Origin: Bradyrhizobium lablabi
Lineage (GTDB): Bacteria; Pseudomonadota; Alphaproteobacteria; Rhizobiales; Xanthobacteraceae
Assembly: GCF_018129385.1 (NCBI RefSeq)
Contig: NZ_JAFCLN010000020.1
Span: 62,001-126,000 of the forward strand
DNA: 64,000 nt
Reading direction: 5' to 3'
Under the pieces are notes generated by a model. It did no database searches, was not told the origin of the DNA, and saw only the letters and a program-made list of their open reading frames with translations. Of the stretch, positions 8,002-20,305 are shown one piece after another. Each line of letters begins with the position of its first letter. Position 1 is the first letter of the stretch. The translations under genes and the position numbers were made by a program.

Positions 8002-8751
8002 TTAGCGCCCGCCCGACACATCAAGAGTGGTACCAGTCACGTAGGAGGCTTCATCCGACATCAGCCAGACGATCGCGTTGGCGATTTCCTCGGCTTTGCC
8101 GACGCGCTTCATCGGCACCATCGGCGCAAGGCGCTGCGCACGATCGGGCTCGCCGCCGGAGGCGTGGATGTCGGTATCGATCAAGCCGGGACGAATGCCG
8201 GCCACGCGAATGCCGTCGGTCGCGACCTCGTGGCTAAGACCGACCGTGAGGGCATCGATCGCGGCCTTCGAGGCGGCATAATCGACATAGGTGTTGGCCG
8301 AGCCGAGCCGAGCAGCGACCGACGAGATATTGACGATGACACCGCCCTTGCCGCCGAATTTGGTCGACATGCGCTTCACCGCCTCGCGCGCGCATAAAAT
8401 GGCGCCGGTCACATTGACCGCCATCATTTCCTGTATCCGCGCGGCCGTCATGTCTTCGACGCGCACGCCGCTCTTGCCGACGATGCCGGCGTTGTTGACG
8501 AGTGCGCCAAGCGTGCCGAATTCGTCGGCGGACTTGAACAGCGCAAGGATATCTCTCTCGTGGCCGACGTCGCATTTCACGGCGATCGCCTTGCCGTTCT
8601 TGCCTTCGATCATGCCGACGACTTCGTCGGCGGCCGCCTCGTTGCTGGCGTAGCCGACCACAACGCGATAGCCGCGTGCGGCGGCGGCAAGTGCGGCTGC
8701 ACGGCCGATGCCGCGGCTACCGCCGGTGATGATCACAACCTTGTCCGTCAA
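8002..8751 (-). CDS. Short-chain dehydrogenase/reductase (SDR)
   Basis: A classical SDR of about 249 residues. It has the Rossmann motif TGGSRGIG near the start, NNAG, the catalytic serine in NISSVAAR, and YxxxK (YAASK). The C-terminal half (RPGLIDTDIHASGGEP) resembles glucose/ribitol dehydrogenase-like SDRs. Substrate is not predictable. No ATG fits: TTG at 8751 gives the standard N-terminus (TDKVVIITGG) with a GGGGG Shine-Dalgarno-like run, and a TTG at 8784 is an alternative. It lies between sucB and lpdA, behind a hairpin at 8786-8813, so its expression may be partly uncoupled from sucAB. Confidence 0.85.
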   Translation of the reverse strand: MTDKVVIITGGSRGIGRAAALAAAARGYRVVVGYASNEAAADEVVGMIEGKNGKAIAVKCDVGHERDILALFKSADEFGTLGALVNNAGIVGKSGVRVEDMTAARIQEMMAVNVTGAILCAREAVKRMSTKFGGKGGVIVNISSVAARLGSANTYVDYAASKAAIDALTVGLSHEVATDGIRVAGIRPGLIDTDIHASGGEPDRAQRLAPMVPMKRVGKAEEIANAIVWLMSDEASYVTGTTLDVSGGR

Positions 8752-8785
8752 AATCGCCCCCGATAACTCAACGAAACCATGCAAT

Positions 8786-8813
8786 GAAAACTCCGGCCGC
8801 GAAGGCCGGAGTT
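8786..8813 (-). terminator. Hairpin terminator or attenuator after sucB
   Basis: A 10-bp perfect stem (arms 8789-8798 and 8804-8813, AACTCCGGCC type) with a 5-base loop is followed on the minus strand by TTTTC. It lies between the sucB stop and the SDR start. Confidence 0.65.
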
Positions 8814-8829
8814 GATGAGGCGTAGCGCC

Positions 8830-10068
8830 TTAGAGATCCAGCACCAGCCGCGCCGGATCCTCCAGGCTTTCCTTCACGCGCACCAGGAAGGTGACCGCTT
8901 CCTTGCCGTCGATGACGCGGTGATCGTAGGACAGCGCCAGATACATCATCGGGCGCACCTCGATCTTGCCGCCGACCACCATCGGGCGCTCCTGGATCTT
9001 GTGCATGCCCAAAATGCCGGACTGCGGCGCGTTCAGGATCGGCGTCGACATCAGCGAGCCGTAGATGCCGCCATTGGTGATGGTGAAGGTGCCGCCCTGC
9101 ATCTCGTCGATCTTGAGCTGGCCGTCGCGGGCGCGGCGGCCGAAATCGGCGATCGATTTTTCGATGTCGGCGATCGACTTCTGATCGCAGTCGCGCACCA
9201 CGGGCACGACGAGGCCCTTGTCGGTGCCGACGGCGATGCCGACGTGATAGTAGTTCTTGTAGATCAGATCGGTGCCGTCGATCTCGGCGTTGACGGCCGG
9301 AATATCCTTCAGCGCCTGCACGCAGGCCTTGGTGAAGAAGCCCATGAAGCCGAGCTTGGTGCCGTGCTTCTTTTCGAACACGTCCTTGTAGTGCGAACGC
9401 ATCGCCATCACGTTGGTCATGTCGACCTCGTTGAAGGTCGTCAGCATCGCCGCAGTGTTCTGCACGTCCTTGAGGCGGCGCGCGATGGTCTGGCGCAGCC
9501 GCGTCATCTTCACCCGTTCTTCGCGCGCGGCATCGTCGGCAGGTGACGGCGCGCGGACCTGCACGGCCGCGGCGGGCTGGTTGACCGGGGTCGGCGCGGA
9601 AGCCGCCTTCTCGATCGCGGCCAGCATGTCTCCCTTGGTGACGCGGCCGTCCTTGCCGGAGCCAGGAACGGTCGAGGCATCGATGCCGCTTTCGGCCGAG
9701 AGCTTTCGCACCGAGGGCGCGAGCGGCGCATCCGACGGCGGCGCCTTCGGCGCGGCGGTCGCGGGAGCCGGTGCGGCAGCAGCGGGTGCGGGCTTGGCAG
9801 CGGCAGGCGCAGCAGCGGGTTTGGCGGCGGCCGCGCCGTCATTGATCATGCCGAGCAGCGCGCCGACCGCGACGGTGTCGCCGTCCTTTGCAGCGATCTC
9901 GCCGAGCGTGCCGGCCGAGGGCGCCGGGACCTCGATGGTGACCTTGTCGGTCTCGAGCTCCACCAGCGGCTCGTCCACCGCTACGGGATCGCCGGCCTTC
10001 TTGAACCAGCGGCCGATGGTGGCTTCCGTCACGGATTCGCCGAGCGTTGGAACGCGGATTTCAGTCAT
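8830..10068 (-). CDS. sucB: 2-oxoglutarate dehydrogenase E2, dihydrolipoyl succinyltransferase
   Basis: A 412-residue E2 core of the 2-oxoglutarate dehydrogenase complex that transfers the succinyl group to CoA. An N-terminal lipoyl domain carries lipoyl-lysine K42 (LETDKVTIEVPAP). An Ala/Pro-rich flexible linker (about 85-125) precedes the peripheral subunit-binding domain (SVRKLSAESGID...GRVTKGDML). The C-terminal acyltransferase domain ends with SYDHRVIDGKEAV, giving the catalytic His and Asp. An ATG 15 bp further upstream overlaps the GAGGA ribosome-binding site, so the start at 10068 is preferred. A 142-bp gap containing a palindromic repeat separates it from sucA. Confidence 0.97.
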   Translation of the reverse strand: MTEIRVPTLGESVTEATIGRWFKKAGDPVAVDEPLVELETDKVTIEVPAPSAGTLGEIAAKDGDTVAVGALLGMINDGAAAAKPAAAPAAAKPAPAAAAPAPATAAPKAPPSDAPLAPSVRKLSAESGIDASTVPGSGKDGRVTKGDMLAAIEKAASAPTPVNQPAAAVQVRAPSPADDAAREERVKMTRLRQTIARRLKDVQNTAAMLTTFNEVDMTNVMAMRSHYKDVFEKKHGTKLGFMGFFTKACVQALKDIPAVNAEIDGTDLIYKNYYHVGIAVGTDKGLVVPVVRDCDQKSIADIEKSIADFGRRARDGQLKIDEMQGGTFTITNGGIYGSLMSTPILNAPQSGILGMHKIQERPMVVGGKIEVRPMMYLALSYDHRVIDGKEAVTFLVRVKESLEDPARLVLDL

Positions 10069-10097
10069 GATGTGTTTCCTCAAAAGAACCCTTTGCA

Positions 10098-10197
10098 GTC
10101 ATCGCCCGCGAAGGCGGGCGATCCAGTACGCCGTGCAGCCAGTGATCGGTTTGAACAGCGCGGAGTACTGGATGCCCCGCCTTCGCGGGGCATGACG
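10098..10197. repeat. Palindromic repeat, CCCGCGAAGGCGGG / CCAGTACGCC family
   Basis: GTCATCGCCCGCGAAGGCGG at the left and CCGCCTTCGCGGGGCATGAC at the right form nested inverted arms around a variable centre. Related copies lie at 18696-18795 and 43119-43219. This copy lies inside the sucA-sucB intergenic space of one operon, where it would be transcribed as a stable stem. Confidence 0.8.
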
Positions 10198-10210
10198 GTG
10201 TTGAAAACTG

Positions 10211-13168
<2,958 letters not shown>

Positions 13169-13350
13169 GATGGCGTCCTGGTGATTTTCGTTCGCGCATG
13201 GAAAACGGCGCGTGCAACCGGCCCAGTGAGGGACCAGCGGGTAGCGGTGACCTTTACCCTATTTGCGCCGAATGTTCGCGCCGAAAAGAACCAAGCGGCG
13301 AACCGAAGTTCAAATCTTTGAAAGCAGCCGCTCTTTGGCTCTTTCCGACG

Positions 13351-13382
13351 AAAAAGGCCCCGGCTTCGCTGCCGGAGCCTTC
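13351..13382 (-). terminator. Rho-independent terminator after sucD
   Basis: On the minus strand the stem AAGGCTCCGGC pairs with GCCGGGGCCTT around a short loop (one mismatch) and is followed by a run of T. It lies about 30 bp beyond the sucD stop and upstream of sucA, so it would end the mdh-sucCD transcript. Confidence 0.75.
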
Positions 13383-13414
13383 TGTTCTCTATCTAGTACG
13401 CCGCGGTCGCGATG

Positions 13415-14299
13415 CTACCCGCGCAGCGCTTCTACCAGCGTCTTGCCGAGACGGGCCGGCGACGGCGACACCCGGATACCGGCGGCTTCCATGGCCGCGG
13501 TCTTGGAGCCGGCATCGCCCTTGCCGCCGGAGATGATCGCGCCGGCATGGCCCATGCGGCGGCCGGGCGGTGCGGTGACGCCGGCGATAAAGCCGGCCAT
13601 CGGCTTCTTGCGGCCGCGCTTGGCCTCGTCCTTGAGGAACTGGGCGGCGTCTTCCTCGGCCGAGCCGCCGATCTCACCGATCATGATGATCGAGGTGGTC
13701 TTGTCGTCGGCCAGAAATTTCTCCAGCACGTCGATGAACTCGGTGCCCTTCACCGGGTCGCCGCCGATGCCGACCGCGGTGGTCTGGCCGAGGCCTTCCT
13801 GGGTGGTCTGGAACACCGCCTCATAGGTCAGCGTGCCCGAGCGCGACACGATGCCGACATTGCCGGGCTTGAAGATGTTGGCCGGCATGATGCCGATCTT
13901 GCATTCGCCCGCGGTCATCACGCCCGGACAGTTCGGCCCGATCAGGCGCGACTTCGAGCCGGAGAGCGAGCGCTTCACCTTCACCATGTCGAGCACCGGA
14001 ATGCCTTCGGTGATGCAGACGATCAGCGGAATCTCCGCATCGATCGCCTCGCAGATCGCATCGGCCGCGCCCGGCGGCGGCACATAGATCACGGTCGCAT
14101 CCGCGCCGGTCTTGTCACGCGCTTCTGCGACGGTGTCGAAAACGGGCAGGTTGAGATGCTTGGTGCCGCCCTTCCCCGGCGAGGTGCCGCCAACCATTTT
14201 TGTGCCGTAGGCGATCGCCGCCTCGGAATGGAAAGTGCCGTTCTTGCCAGTAAAGCCCTGGCAGATGACCTTTGTGCTCTTGTCGATCAGAATAGACAT
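13415..14299 (-). CDS. sucD: Succinyl-CoA synthetase alpha subunit
   Basis: A 294-residue alpha subunit that binds CoA and carries the phosphohistidine intermediate in succinyl-CoA to succinate conversion with NTP formation. The CoA-binding Rossmann domain has CQGFTGKNGTFHSEAAIAYG at residues 13-32; IGPNCPG follows near 120-126; the active-site histidine is H251 in GRRMGHAGAI. Length is normal. It is separated from sucC by a DUF1579 gene rather than being directly adjacent as in most bacteria. Confidence 0.98.
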   Translation of the reverse strand: MSILIDKSTKVICQGFTGKNGTFHSEAAIAYGTKMVGGTSPGKGGTKHLNLPVFDTVAEARDKTGADATVIYVPPPGAADAICEAIDAEIPLIVCITEGIPVLDMVKVKRSLSGSKSRLIGPNCPGVMTAGECKIGIMPANIFKPGNVGIVSRSGTLTYEAVFQTTQEGLGQTTAVGIGGDPVKGTEFIDVLEKFLADDKTTSIIMIGEIGGSAEEDAAQFLKDEAKRGRKKPMAGFIAGVTAPPGRRMGHAGAIISGGKGDAGSKTAAMEAAGIRVSPSPARLGKTLVEALRG

Positions 14300-14338
14300 G
14301 ACTGGGATTTACTTTCGCGAAGCGGTCAGTGAGGGGTT

Positions 14339-14818
14339 TTAGTTGATGCGCCGGTACGTGCCCGTGAGCACGTCGTTCCAGCCTTCGGCGTCGGGCGAGA
14401 ATTGGATTTTCATGGTGTAGGTTTTGTCGTCGACGACTTCGTAGACGTGGCGCGCGTTGCCGCGCAGCGAGCCGCGCACCAGGATCAGCGTCTTGCCAGC
14501 GGTCCAGCCGCCGGAAGCGGGCGACGGCGGGTAGTAGCCGAGCGAGTCGTGCCAGAACAATTTGTAGAGCCGGTCCTCACGGTCGTAGGTGAACACGCCG
14601 TGGGTGGCAAAACTCTCCTTACCGTCGCGCATCTGCACGGTGTCCTGGATCAGGTAGAAGCCGTTGAGCGCCATGCGCGCCACCACCTTCGAGGTCGCGG
14701 GACCGCCGGCGTTCCAGCGCGACGGAAAGACCATTTCCTCGCCGGCCCATTCGCCCGCGAAAACCGCCAGCTTGCGGTGTTCTTCGAGGGCTGACGGAGC
14801 GTCGAGATGGTCGGCCAT
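14339..14818 (-). CDS. DUF1579 family protein inside the sucCD operon
   Basis: A 159-residue soluble protein. The N-terminus (EEHRKLAVFAGEWAGEEMVF) and the beta-rich middle (GGPATSKVVARMALNGFYLIQD, then GVFTYDREDRLYKLFWHDS) match DUF1579, a lipocalin-like fold of unknown function. The ATG at 14818 starts only two bases after the sucC stop codon, so it is translationally coupled to sucC, and sucD follows 39 bp later. It is clearly part of the succinyl-CoA synthetase transcript. No catalytic motif is visible; a ligand-binding role is only inferred. Confidence 0.85.
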   Translation of the reverse strand: MADHLDAPSALEEHRKLAVFAGEWAGEEMVFPSRWNAGGPATSKVVARMALNGFYLIQDTVQMRDGKESFATHGVFTYDREDRLYKLFWHDSLGYYPPSPASGGWTAGKTLILVRGSLRGNARHVYEVVDDKTYTMKIQFSPDAEGWNDVLTGTYRRIN

Positions 14819-14820
14819 GG

Positions 14821-16017
<1,197 letters not shown>

Positions 16018-16073
16018 CGAGGCGCTCCCCAACCCTGTTGTGGTGAGTGTTGCGTGTTCACCGGTCTTTCGTC

Positions 16074-16092
16074 TGGCATACCATATACCAAA
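16074..16092. promoter_or_regulatory. Repeated ATACCA half-sites upstream of sucC
   Basis: Two directly repeated ATACCA units at a 7-bp period, preceded by TGGC, make an imperfect symmetric site (TGGCATACCATATACCA). It lies about 55 bp upstream of the sucC start, within the mdh-sucC gap. It resembles an operator of the TGGTAT/ATACCA type used by some GntR-family regulators, but no regulator gene lies nearby. Confidence 0.2.
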
Positions 16093-16158
16093 GGAACTGC
16101 AAGCCCCCTCCCGAGGGCTCGACCTTTCGGCCGAACCCCAAGGAAAACTAGCGCGAGA

Positions 16159-17127
16159 TCAACGGCCTAGCAGATCCGGAGCGATCTTCTTGCAGGCGTC
16201 GACGAGGCCCTGCACAGCACCGACCGATTTGTCGAAGGCTTCGCGGTCCTTGCCGGACAATTCGATCTCGACAATACGCTCGACGCCCTTTGAGCCGATG
16301 ACAACGGGCACGCCGACATACATGTCCTTCACGTTGTACTCGCCGTTGAGGTAGGCGGCGCAGGGCAACACGCGCTTCTTGTCCTTCAGATAGCTCTCGG
16401 CCATCGCGATCGCGGAAGCGGCGGGCGCATAGAAGGCCGAGCCGGTCTTCAAGAGGTTGACGATCTCGGCGCCGCCGTTGCGGGTGCGGTCGACGATCTC
16501 GTCGATGCGCGCCTGCGAGGTCCAGCCCATCTTGACGAGATCGGGCAGCGGGATGCCGGCGACGGTGGAGTAGCGGGTCAGCGGCACCATGGTGTCGCCA
16601 TGGCCGCCGAGCACGAAGGCGGTGACGTCTTCGACGGAGACATTGAACTCGTCGGCGAGGAAGTAGCGGAAGCGCGCGGAATCCAGCACGCCCGCCATGC
16701 CCACCACCTTCTTGTGCGGCATGCCGGAAGCCTTTTGCAGCGCCCAGACCATCGCATCCAGAGGATTGGTGATGCAGATGACGAAGGCGTCAGGCGCATA
16801 CTTTTTGATGCCGGCGCCGACCTGCTCCATCACCTTCAGATTGATGGAGAGAAGATCGTCGCGGCTCATGCCGGGCTTGCGCGGCACGCCGGCGGTGACG
16901 ATGCAGACCTTTGCGTTGTCGAGCGCCTCATAGGAATTGGCGCCGACGAGCTGCGAGTCGAAGCCGTCGACCGGCGAGGACTGCGCGATGTCGAGTGCCT
17001 TGCCCTGCGGAATGCCTTCGGCGATGTCGAACATCACGACGTCGCCGAGCTCCTTCAGGCCGATGAGGTGAGCCAGCGTTCCGCCGATCTGACCGGAGCC
17101 AATCAAAGCAATCTTGTCGCGCGCCAT
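16159..17127 (-). CDS. mdh: Malate dehydrogenase (NAD-dependent)
   Basis: A 322-residue LDH-type malate dehydrogenase. The Rossmann motif is GSGQIGGTLAHL (10-21), with NAD-selective aspartate D34 (VMFDIAEG). Substrate-binding arginines lie in PRKPGMSRDDL (R83, R89), and catalytic D149 and H176 occur in GVLDSARFR and GGHGDTMVP. It oxidises malate to oxaloacetate and is the first gene of the TCA block. A possible promoter lies at 17184-17212. Confidence 0.98.
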   Translation of the reverse strand: MARDKIALIGSGQIGGTLAHLIGLKELGDVVMFDIAEGIPQGKALDIAQSSPVDGFDSQLVGANSYEALDNAKVCIVTAGVPRKPGMSRDDLLSINLKVMEQVGAGIKKYAPDAFVICITNPLDAMVWALQKASGMPHKKVVGMAGVLDSARFRYFLADEFNVSVEDVTAFVLGGHGDTMVPLTRYSTVAGIPLPDLVKMGWTSQARIDEIVDRTRNGGAEIVNLLKTGSAFYAPAASAIAMAESYLKDKKRVLPCAAYLNGEYNVKDMYVGVPVVIGSKGVERIVEIELSGKDREAFDKSVGAVQGLVDACKKIAPDLLGR

Positions 17128-17183
17128 GGGAAATCTGTCCTTTGAACAGGGGTAGCAGGAGAGGAAGGTGCTTTCGGGAAGGG

Positions 17184-17212
17184 TGGTTATCCCTTTAGCC
17201 GGAAGGGTTCAA
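17184..17212 (-). promoter_or_regulatory. Candidate promoter for mdh-sucCD
   Basis: On the minus strand TTGAAC (17212-17207) and TAACCA (17189-17184) are separated by 17 bases, a reasonable housekeeping-sigma arrangement with a well matched -35 and a poor -10. The predicted start would leave a leader of about 50 bases before mdh. Confidence 0.35.
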
Positions 17213-17265
17213 GTCGCGGCATGCCCAATCCGCAGCGCTGCCTTGATTTAGGTCAGGTATGCCAG

Positions 17266-17419
17266 CCGCCATTCCGGGATGCGCCGAAGGCGCAGGCCCG
17301 GAATCCATAATCACAAGCCTGAGTTGGTCGAAAGAAGGCCGTCACCAGTCTTCAAGACAACGACGGCTGCGGCGTATGGATTCCGGCCTCGCGCCGAGTG
17401 GCGCGCCCCGGAATGACGG
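17266..17419. repeat. Palindromic repeat, CATTCCGGG...GCCCGGAATCCATA family
   Basis: Long inverted repeat with outer arms CCATTCCGGG/CCCCGGAATGACG and inner arms GCCCGGAATCCATA/TATGGATTCCGG, plus a variable centre. Other copies lie at 33791-33941 and 62074-62224, about 150 bp each. This copy ends two bases from the zapE stop codon. Confidence 0.85.
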
Positions 17420-17421
17420 AG

Positions 17422-18606
17422 CTAGGTTTCCACCAACCCCGTCGTCGCACCGCTGGCGGAAGAGTCCTTCCGGCCGTGCGGCAACGCCAGGTAGGATTCC
17501 GAGCTCATCTCGATCAGGCGCGAGGAGGTGCGTTTGAATTCGTTGGCCTCCACGCCTTCAGTCGCGACGTACAGCGACACCGGATCGGCCTCGGCTGAGG
17601 CCATCAGCTTCACGCCATTGTCATAGAGCGTATCGATCAGCGAGATGAACCGTTTTGCGGCGTTGCGCTCGGCGTAGTCCATGACCGGAATGTGGTCGAT
17701 CAGCAGCGTGTGGTAATCGCGCGCGAGCCGGAGATAATCGCTCGCCGCCAGCGGCTTCTCGCAGATGTCGGCAAAGGAAAACCGCGCCACGCCATGCGAC
17801 GAGCATGGCACATGCAGCTTGCGGCCCTTGATCGTGATGTCGCGCGGCTTGCAGGGTGCATTGCCGGTCATCCTGGCCCACGCCTTGTTGATCGCGAGAT
17901 CGGCTTCGCCATCCGCCGGCACCAGCCACATCTTTGCGCCGGCCAGTTTTTCCAGGCGAAAGTCGGTGCGTGCATCCAGCCGCAGCACGTCCATGTGCTC
18001 GGAAATCTGCGCGATGAACGGCAGGAACAGCGCGCGGTTCAGGCCGCCCTTGTAGAGATCGTCAGGCGCCACGTTTGACGTCGCCACCACGACGGTGCCG
18101 AGATCGAACAGTTTTGCAAACAGACGGCCGAGGATCATCGCATCCGCAATGTCGGTGACGTGGAATTCATCGAAGCAGAGCAGCCACGCCTCGTCGAAGA
18201 TCGCGTTCGCCGTCAGCACGATCACGTCGGCGTCGCGCAACTCGCCGCGCGCGATGTTCTGGCGGTAGGCGTAGATGCGCTCATGCACCTCGGCCATGAA
18301 TTCGTGGAAGTGCGCGCGCCGCTTGTGCTTGACCGGGCTCTGCTGGAAGAACAGGTCCATCAGCATGGTCTTGCCGCGGCCGACCTCGCCATGGACATAG
18401 AGCCCGCGCGGCGGCGGCTCGTCCTTGTCGGCGAACAGACGGCCGAACAGGCCCTGCTTCTTGGTCGGCTTGTAGCCGGACAGCCGCTGTTCCAGGTCGG
18501 CGAACGCTTCGGCGGCCTGTGCCTGCGCCGGATCGGCCTCGATCGCACCTGATGCGACGAGGGCCTTGTAGTGGGCATGGAAGGAGGCAGGCGAGGTGGA
18601 CAGCAT
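17422..18606 (-). CDS. zapE: Cell division ATPase ZapE (AFG1-like)
   Basis: A 394-residue P-loop ATPase of the AFG1/ZapE family. Walker A GEVGRGKT is at 73-80 and Walker B is in LLCFDEFHVTDIADA; sensor-type VVVATSNVAPDDLYKGGLNR follows. ZapE associates with the Z-ring in E. coli, and the mitochondrial homologue acts in respiratory complex quality control. Placement next to mdh is common in alphaproteobacteria. Length fits the alphaproteobacterial members. Confidence 0.93.
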   Translation of the reverse strand: MLSTSPASFHAHYKALVASGAIEADPAQAQAAEAFADLEQRLSGYKPTKKQGLFGRLFADKDEPPPRGLYVHGEVGRGKTMLMDLFFQQSPVKHKRRAHFHEFMAEVHERIYAYRQNIARGELRDADVIVLTANAIFDEAWLLCFDEFHVTDIADAMILGRLFAKLFDLGTVVVATSNVAPDDLYKGGLNRALFLPFIAQISEHMDVLRLDARTDFRLEKLAGAKMWLVPADGEADLAINKAWARMTGNAPCKPRDITIKGRKLHVPCSSHGVARFSFADICEKPLAASDYLRLARDYHTLLIDHIPVMDYAERNAAKRFISLIDTLYDNGVKLMASAEADPVSLYVATEGVEANEFKRTSSRLIEMSSESYLALPHGRKDSSASGATTGLVET

Positions 18607-18695
18607 GGCCTACCTTTCCGCCCTAGCCGGATGGAAATTGCAAGCCGTCAATTAGAGGTGGGGCTATGCAGGCGGGCGCGCCCCACACACTCGCT

Positions 18696-18795
18696 CGTCA
18701 TACCCGCGAAGGCGGGTATCCAGTACGCCGCAGCTTCACGGCTCCAGCACTACGGTTTCTGGAATACTGGATCGTCCGCCTTCGCGGACGATGAC
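18696..18795. repeat. Palindromic repeat, CCCGCGAAGGCGGG / CCAGTACGCC family
   Basis: CGTCATACCCGCGAAGGCGG at the left pairs with CCGCCTTCGCGGACGATGAC at the right, with inner TATCCAGTA and TACTGGAT arms. It lies between thpR and zapE. Confidence 0.85.
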
Positions 18796-18819
18796 AGTTC
18801 GGACGTGGTGACGGCGTGC

Positions 18820-19356
18820 CTACGCACTCAGCGCGTAGGCATCCTCGACCACATAGGGGCCGCCGCCGGTGGAGGCGCGGGAGGAGAACAGCACGAAGCG
18901 ATCGGCGGTAAACACCTTGCTCGGGAAATAACCGCGCACCGAGAGATAATCGGCGACGTCCCGGCTCGAGGCATCATGCAATCGCGCCAGCGTCACATGC
19001 GGCGTGAACTTTCTCCCTTCCGGGTCGAGCCCGAGGCGCTGCATCAGGCGCTCGAGCTCGGCCTGTAGCTCGATCAGCTGCCGGCTCGGCTCGACCGAGG
19101 CGACCACCGCGCGCGGTTTCTTGCCGCCGAAGCTGGTCAGGCCCTGCACCTTCACCTCGAACGGTTTTCGGTTGACCCGAAACAGCATCGAGGCGATCTC
19201 GTTGGCGGAAGCGCCGTCGATATCGCCGATGAAGCGCAGGGTGACGTGATAATTTTCGGGATCGATCCAGCGGGCGCCGGGGAGGCCGCCCCTCAAGTTG
19301 GAAAGCGTCTGGCCGATCTCGGCCGGGATTTCCAGTCCAGTAAACAAACGCGGCAT
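18820..19356 (-). CDS. thpR: RNA 2',3'-cyclic phosphodiesterase
   Basis: A 178-residue 2H phosphoesterase. Both HxTx signatures are present: H37-V-T (NYHVTLRFIG) and H120-V-T (FTPHVTLARL). The family opens 2',3'-cyclic phosphates at RNA ends to 2'-phosphates and was first described as a 2'-5' RNA ligase. The N-terminus PRLFTGLEIP is standard. It appears to be a single gene with its own start; the physiological substrate is unknown. Confidence 0.93.
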   Translation of the reverse strand: MPRLFTGLEIPAEIGQTLSNLRGGLPGARWIDPENYHVTLRFIGDIDGASANEIASMLFRVNRKPFEVKVQGLTSFGGKKPRAVVASVEPSRQLIELQAELERLMQRLGLDPEGRKFTPHVTLARLHDASSRDVADYLSVRGYFPSKVFTADRFVLFSSRASTGGGPYVVEDAYALSA

Positions 19357-19601
19357 CGCATGACTCCCGATGCTTGGTCATGACCTTAAAAAGGGCCATG
19401 TCCTGTAACAGCGCCCCGGTGACGAATCACCGATAGCTATTTTCTACCCGACTTATGTGACTCTGCGAAGCACGTGACGTTTACGGACCGGTAACCTCCT
19501 GGATATTGCCTATTTTTCAACTGCCCTGCCCCGGGATAGTGCCGGAAAATGCCTGCGGGTCGGGCATTCCGCGGCCTGATCGAGCCTTCACCGCAGAAAC
19601 G

Positions 19602-20250
19602 TCATCCGTTGGCGAACTCGCCCGCACGAATCGCTGCATGGGCTCTTGGATAGAGCCTCGGCATTTCCACAGCCAGGAACCGTGCCGGCACATCGTGGAA
19701 GATACCATGTATTCTGTCGTAACTCATGAAGGCGCGCCCGTCGGCATCGAATGGCTGCAGATGGGCGTCGGAGGCGCCGTCGAACTCGAGGGCTTTGACT
19801 CCCATGCGCTTGCACAGCGGGGCGTCAAACGTGGGACTCACTTTGACCCATCGGCCGCCCAGCAGAACTTCGGCATAGCCGTGCCAAGCGAAAATTCCTC
19901 CGCCCATCAGTTCGAGCGTCCGCGGCGTGGCAAGATGGTTGGTGACGTCAGCGAAGGCCAGCCGCGCGGGCAATCCCGCCGCCCGACAAAGCGCAGCGAA
20001 GGCTGCTGCTTTCGGTACGCAATACGGAACCTTCCGCCAGAAGTGTGCTCGCCTTGAACGAAGCAAGGCGGTCGAAGTCCGGCGCGCCGTAGCGGATATC
20101 CCTTACGGCGTAGAAAATCCGTTGTGCGATGGCCGCCGGCGTCGGCTCACCGCTTACCAAACGTTCGGCAAGCTCCTTGACGCGGGGATGGTCGCTATCG
20201 ACGTACTCCGCGGGCGCGAGGAAAACGGCATTCGGCTCTGTCGCAATCAA
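19602..20250 (-). pseudogene. Transglutaminase-like cysteine peptidase gene, frameshifted
   Basis: Two overlapping reading frames together encode one transglutaminase-like protein. The 5' part (20250 to about 20025) reads MIATEPNAVFLAPAEYVD...RLASFKASTLLAEGS. The 3' part then reads YCVPKAAAFAALCRAAGLPA...FAWHGYAEVLLGGRWVKVSPTFD. The expected catalytic Cys (YCV), His (WHGY) and Asp (TFD) all lie in the second frame. Continuity is lost near 20024-20026, where two bases seem missing between codons for Gly-Ser and Tyr-Cys. The TTG start at 20250 has GTGGAG upstream. This is either a recent pseudogene or a base-calling error. The intact family contains presumed peptidases of unknown substrate. Confidence 0.8.
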
Positions 20251-20305
20251 GGATTGGCTCCACTCGTTATTCCAGATTCGCCCTTGGGGATTAGTCCGCT
20301 ATTCT

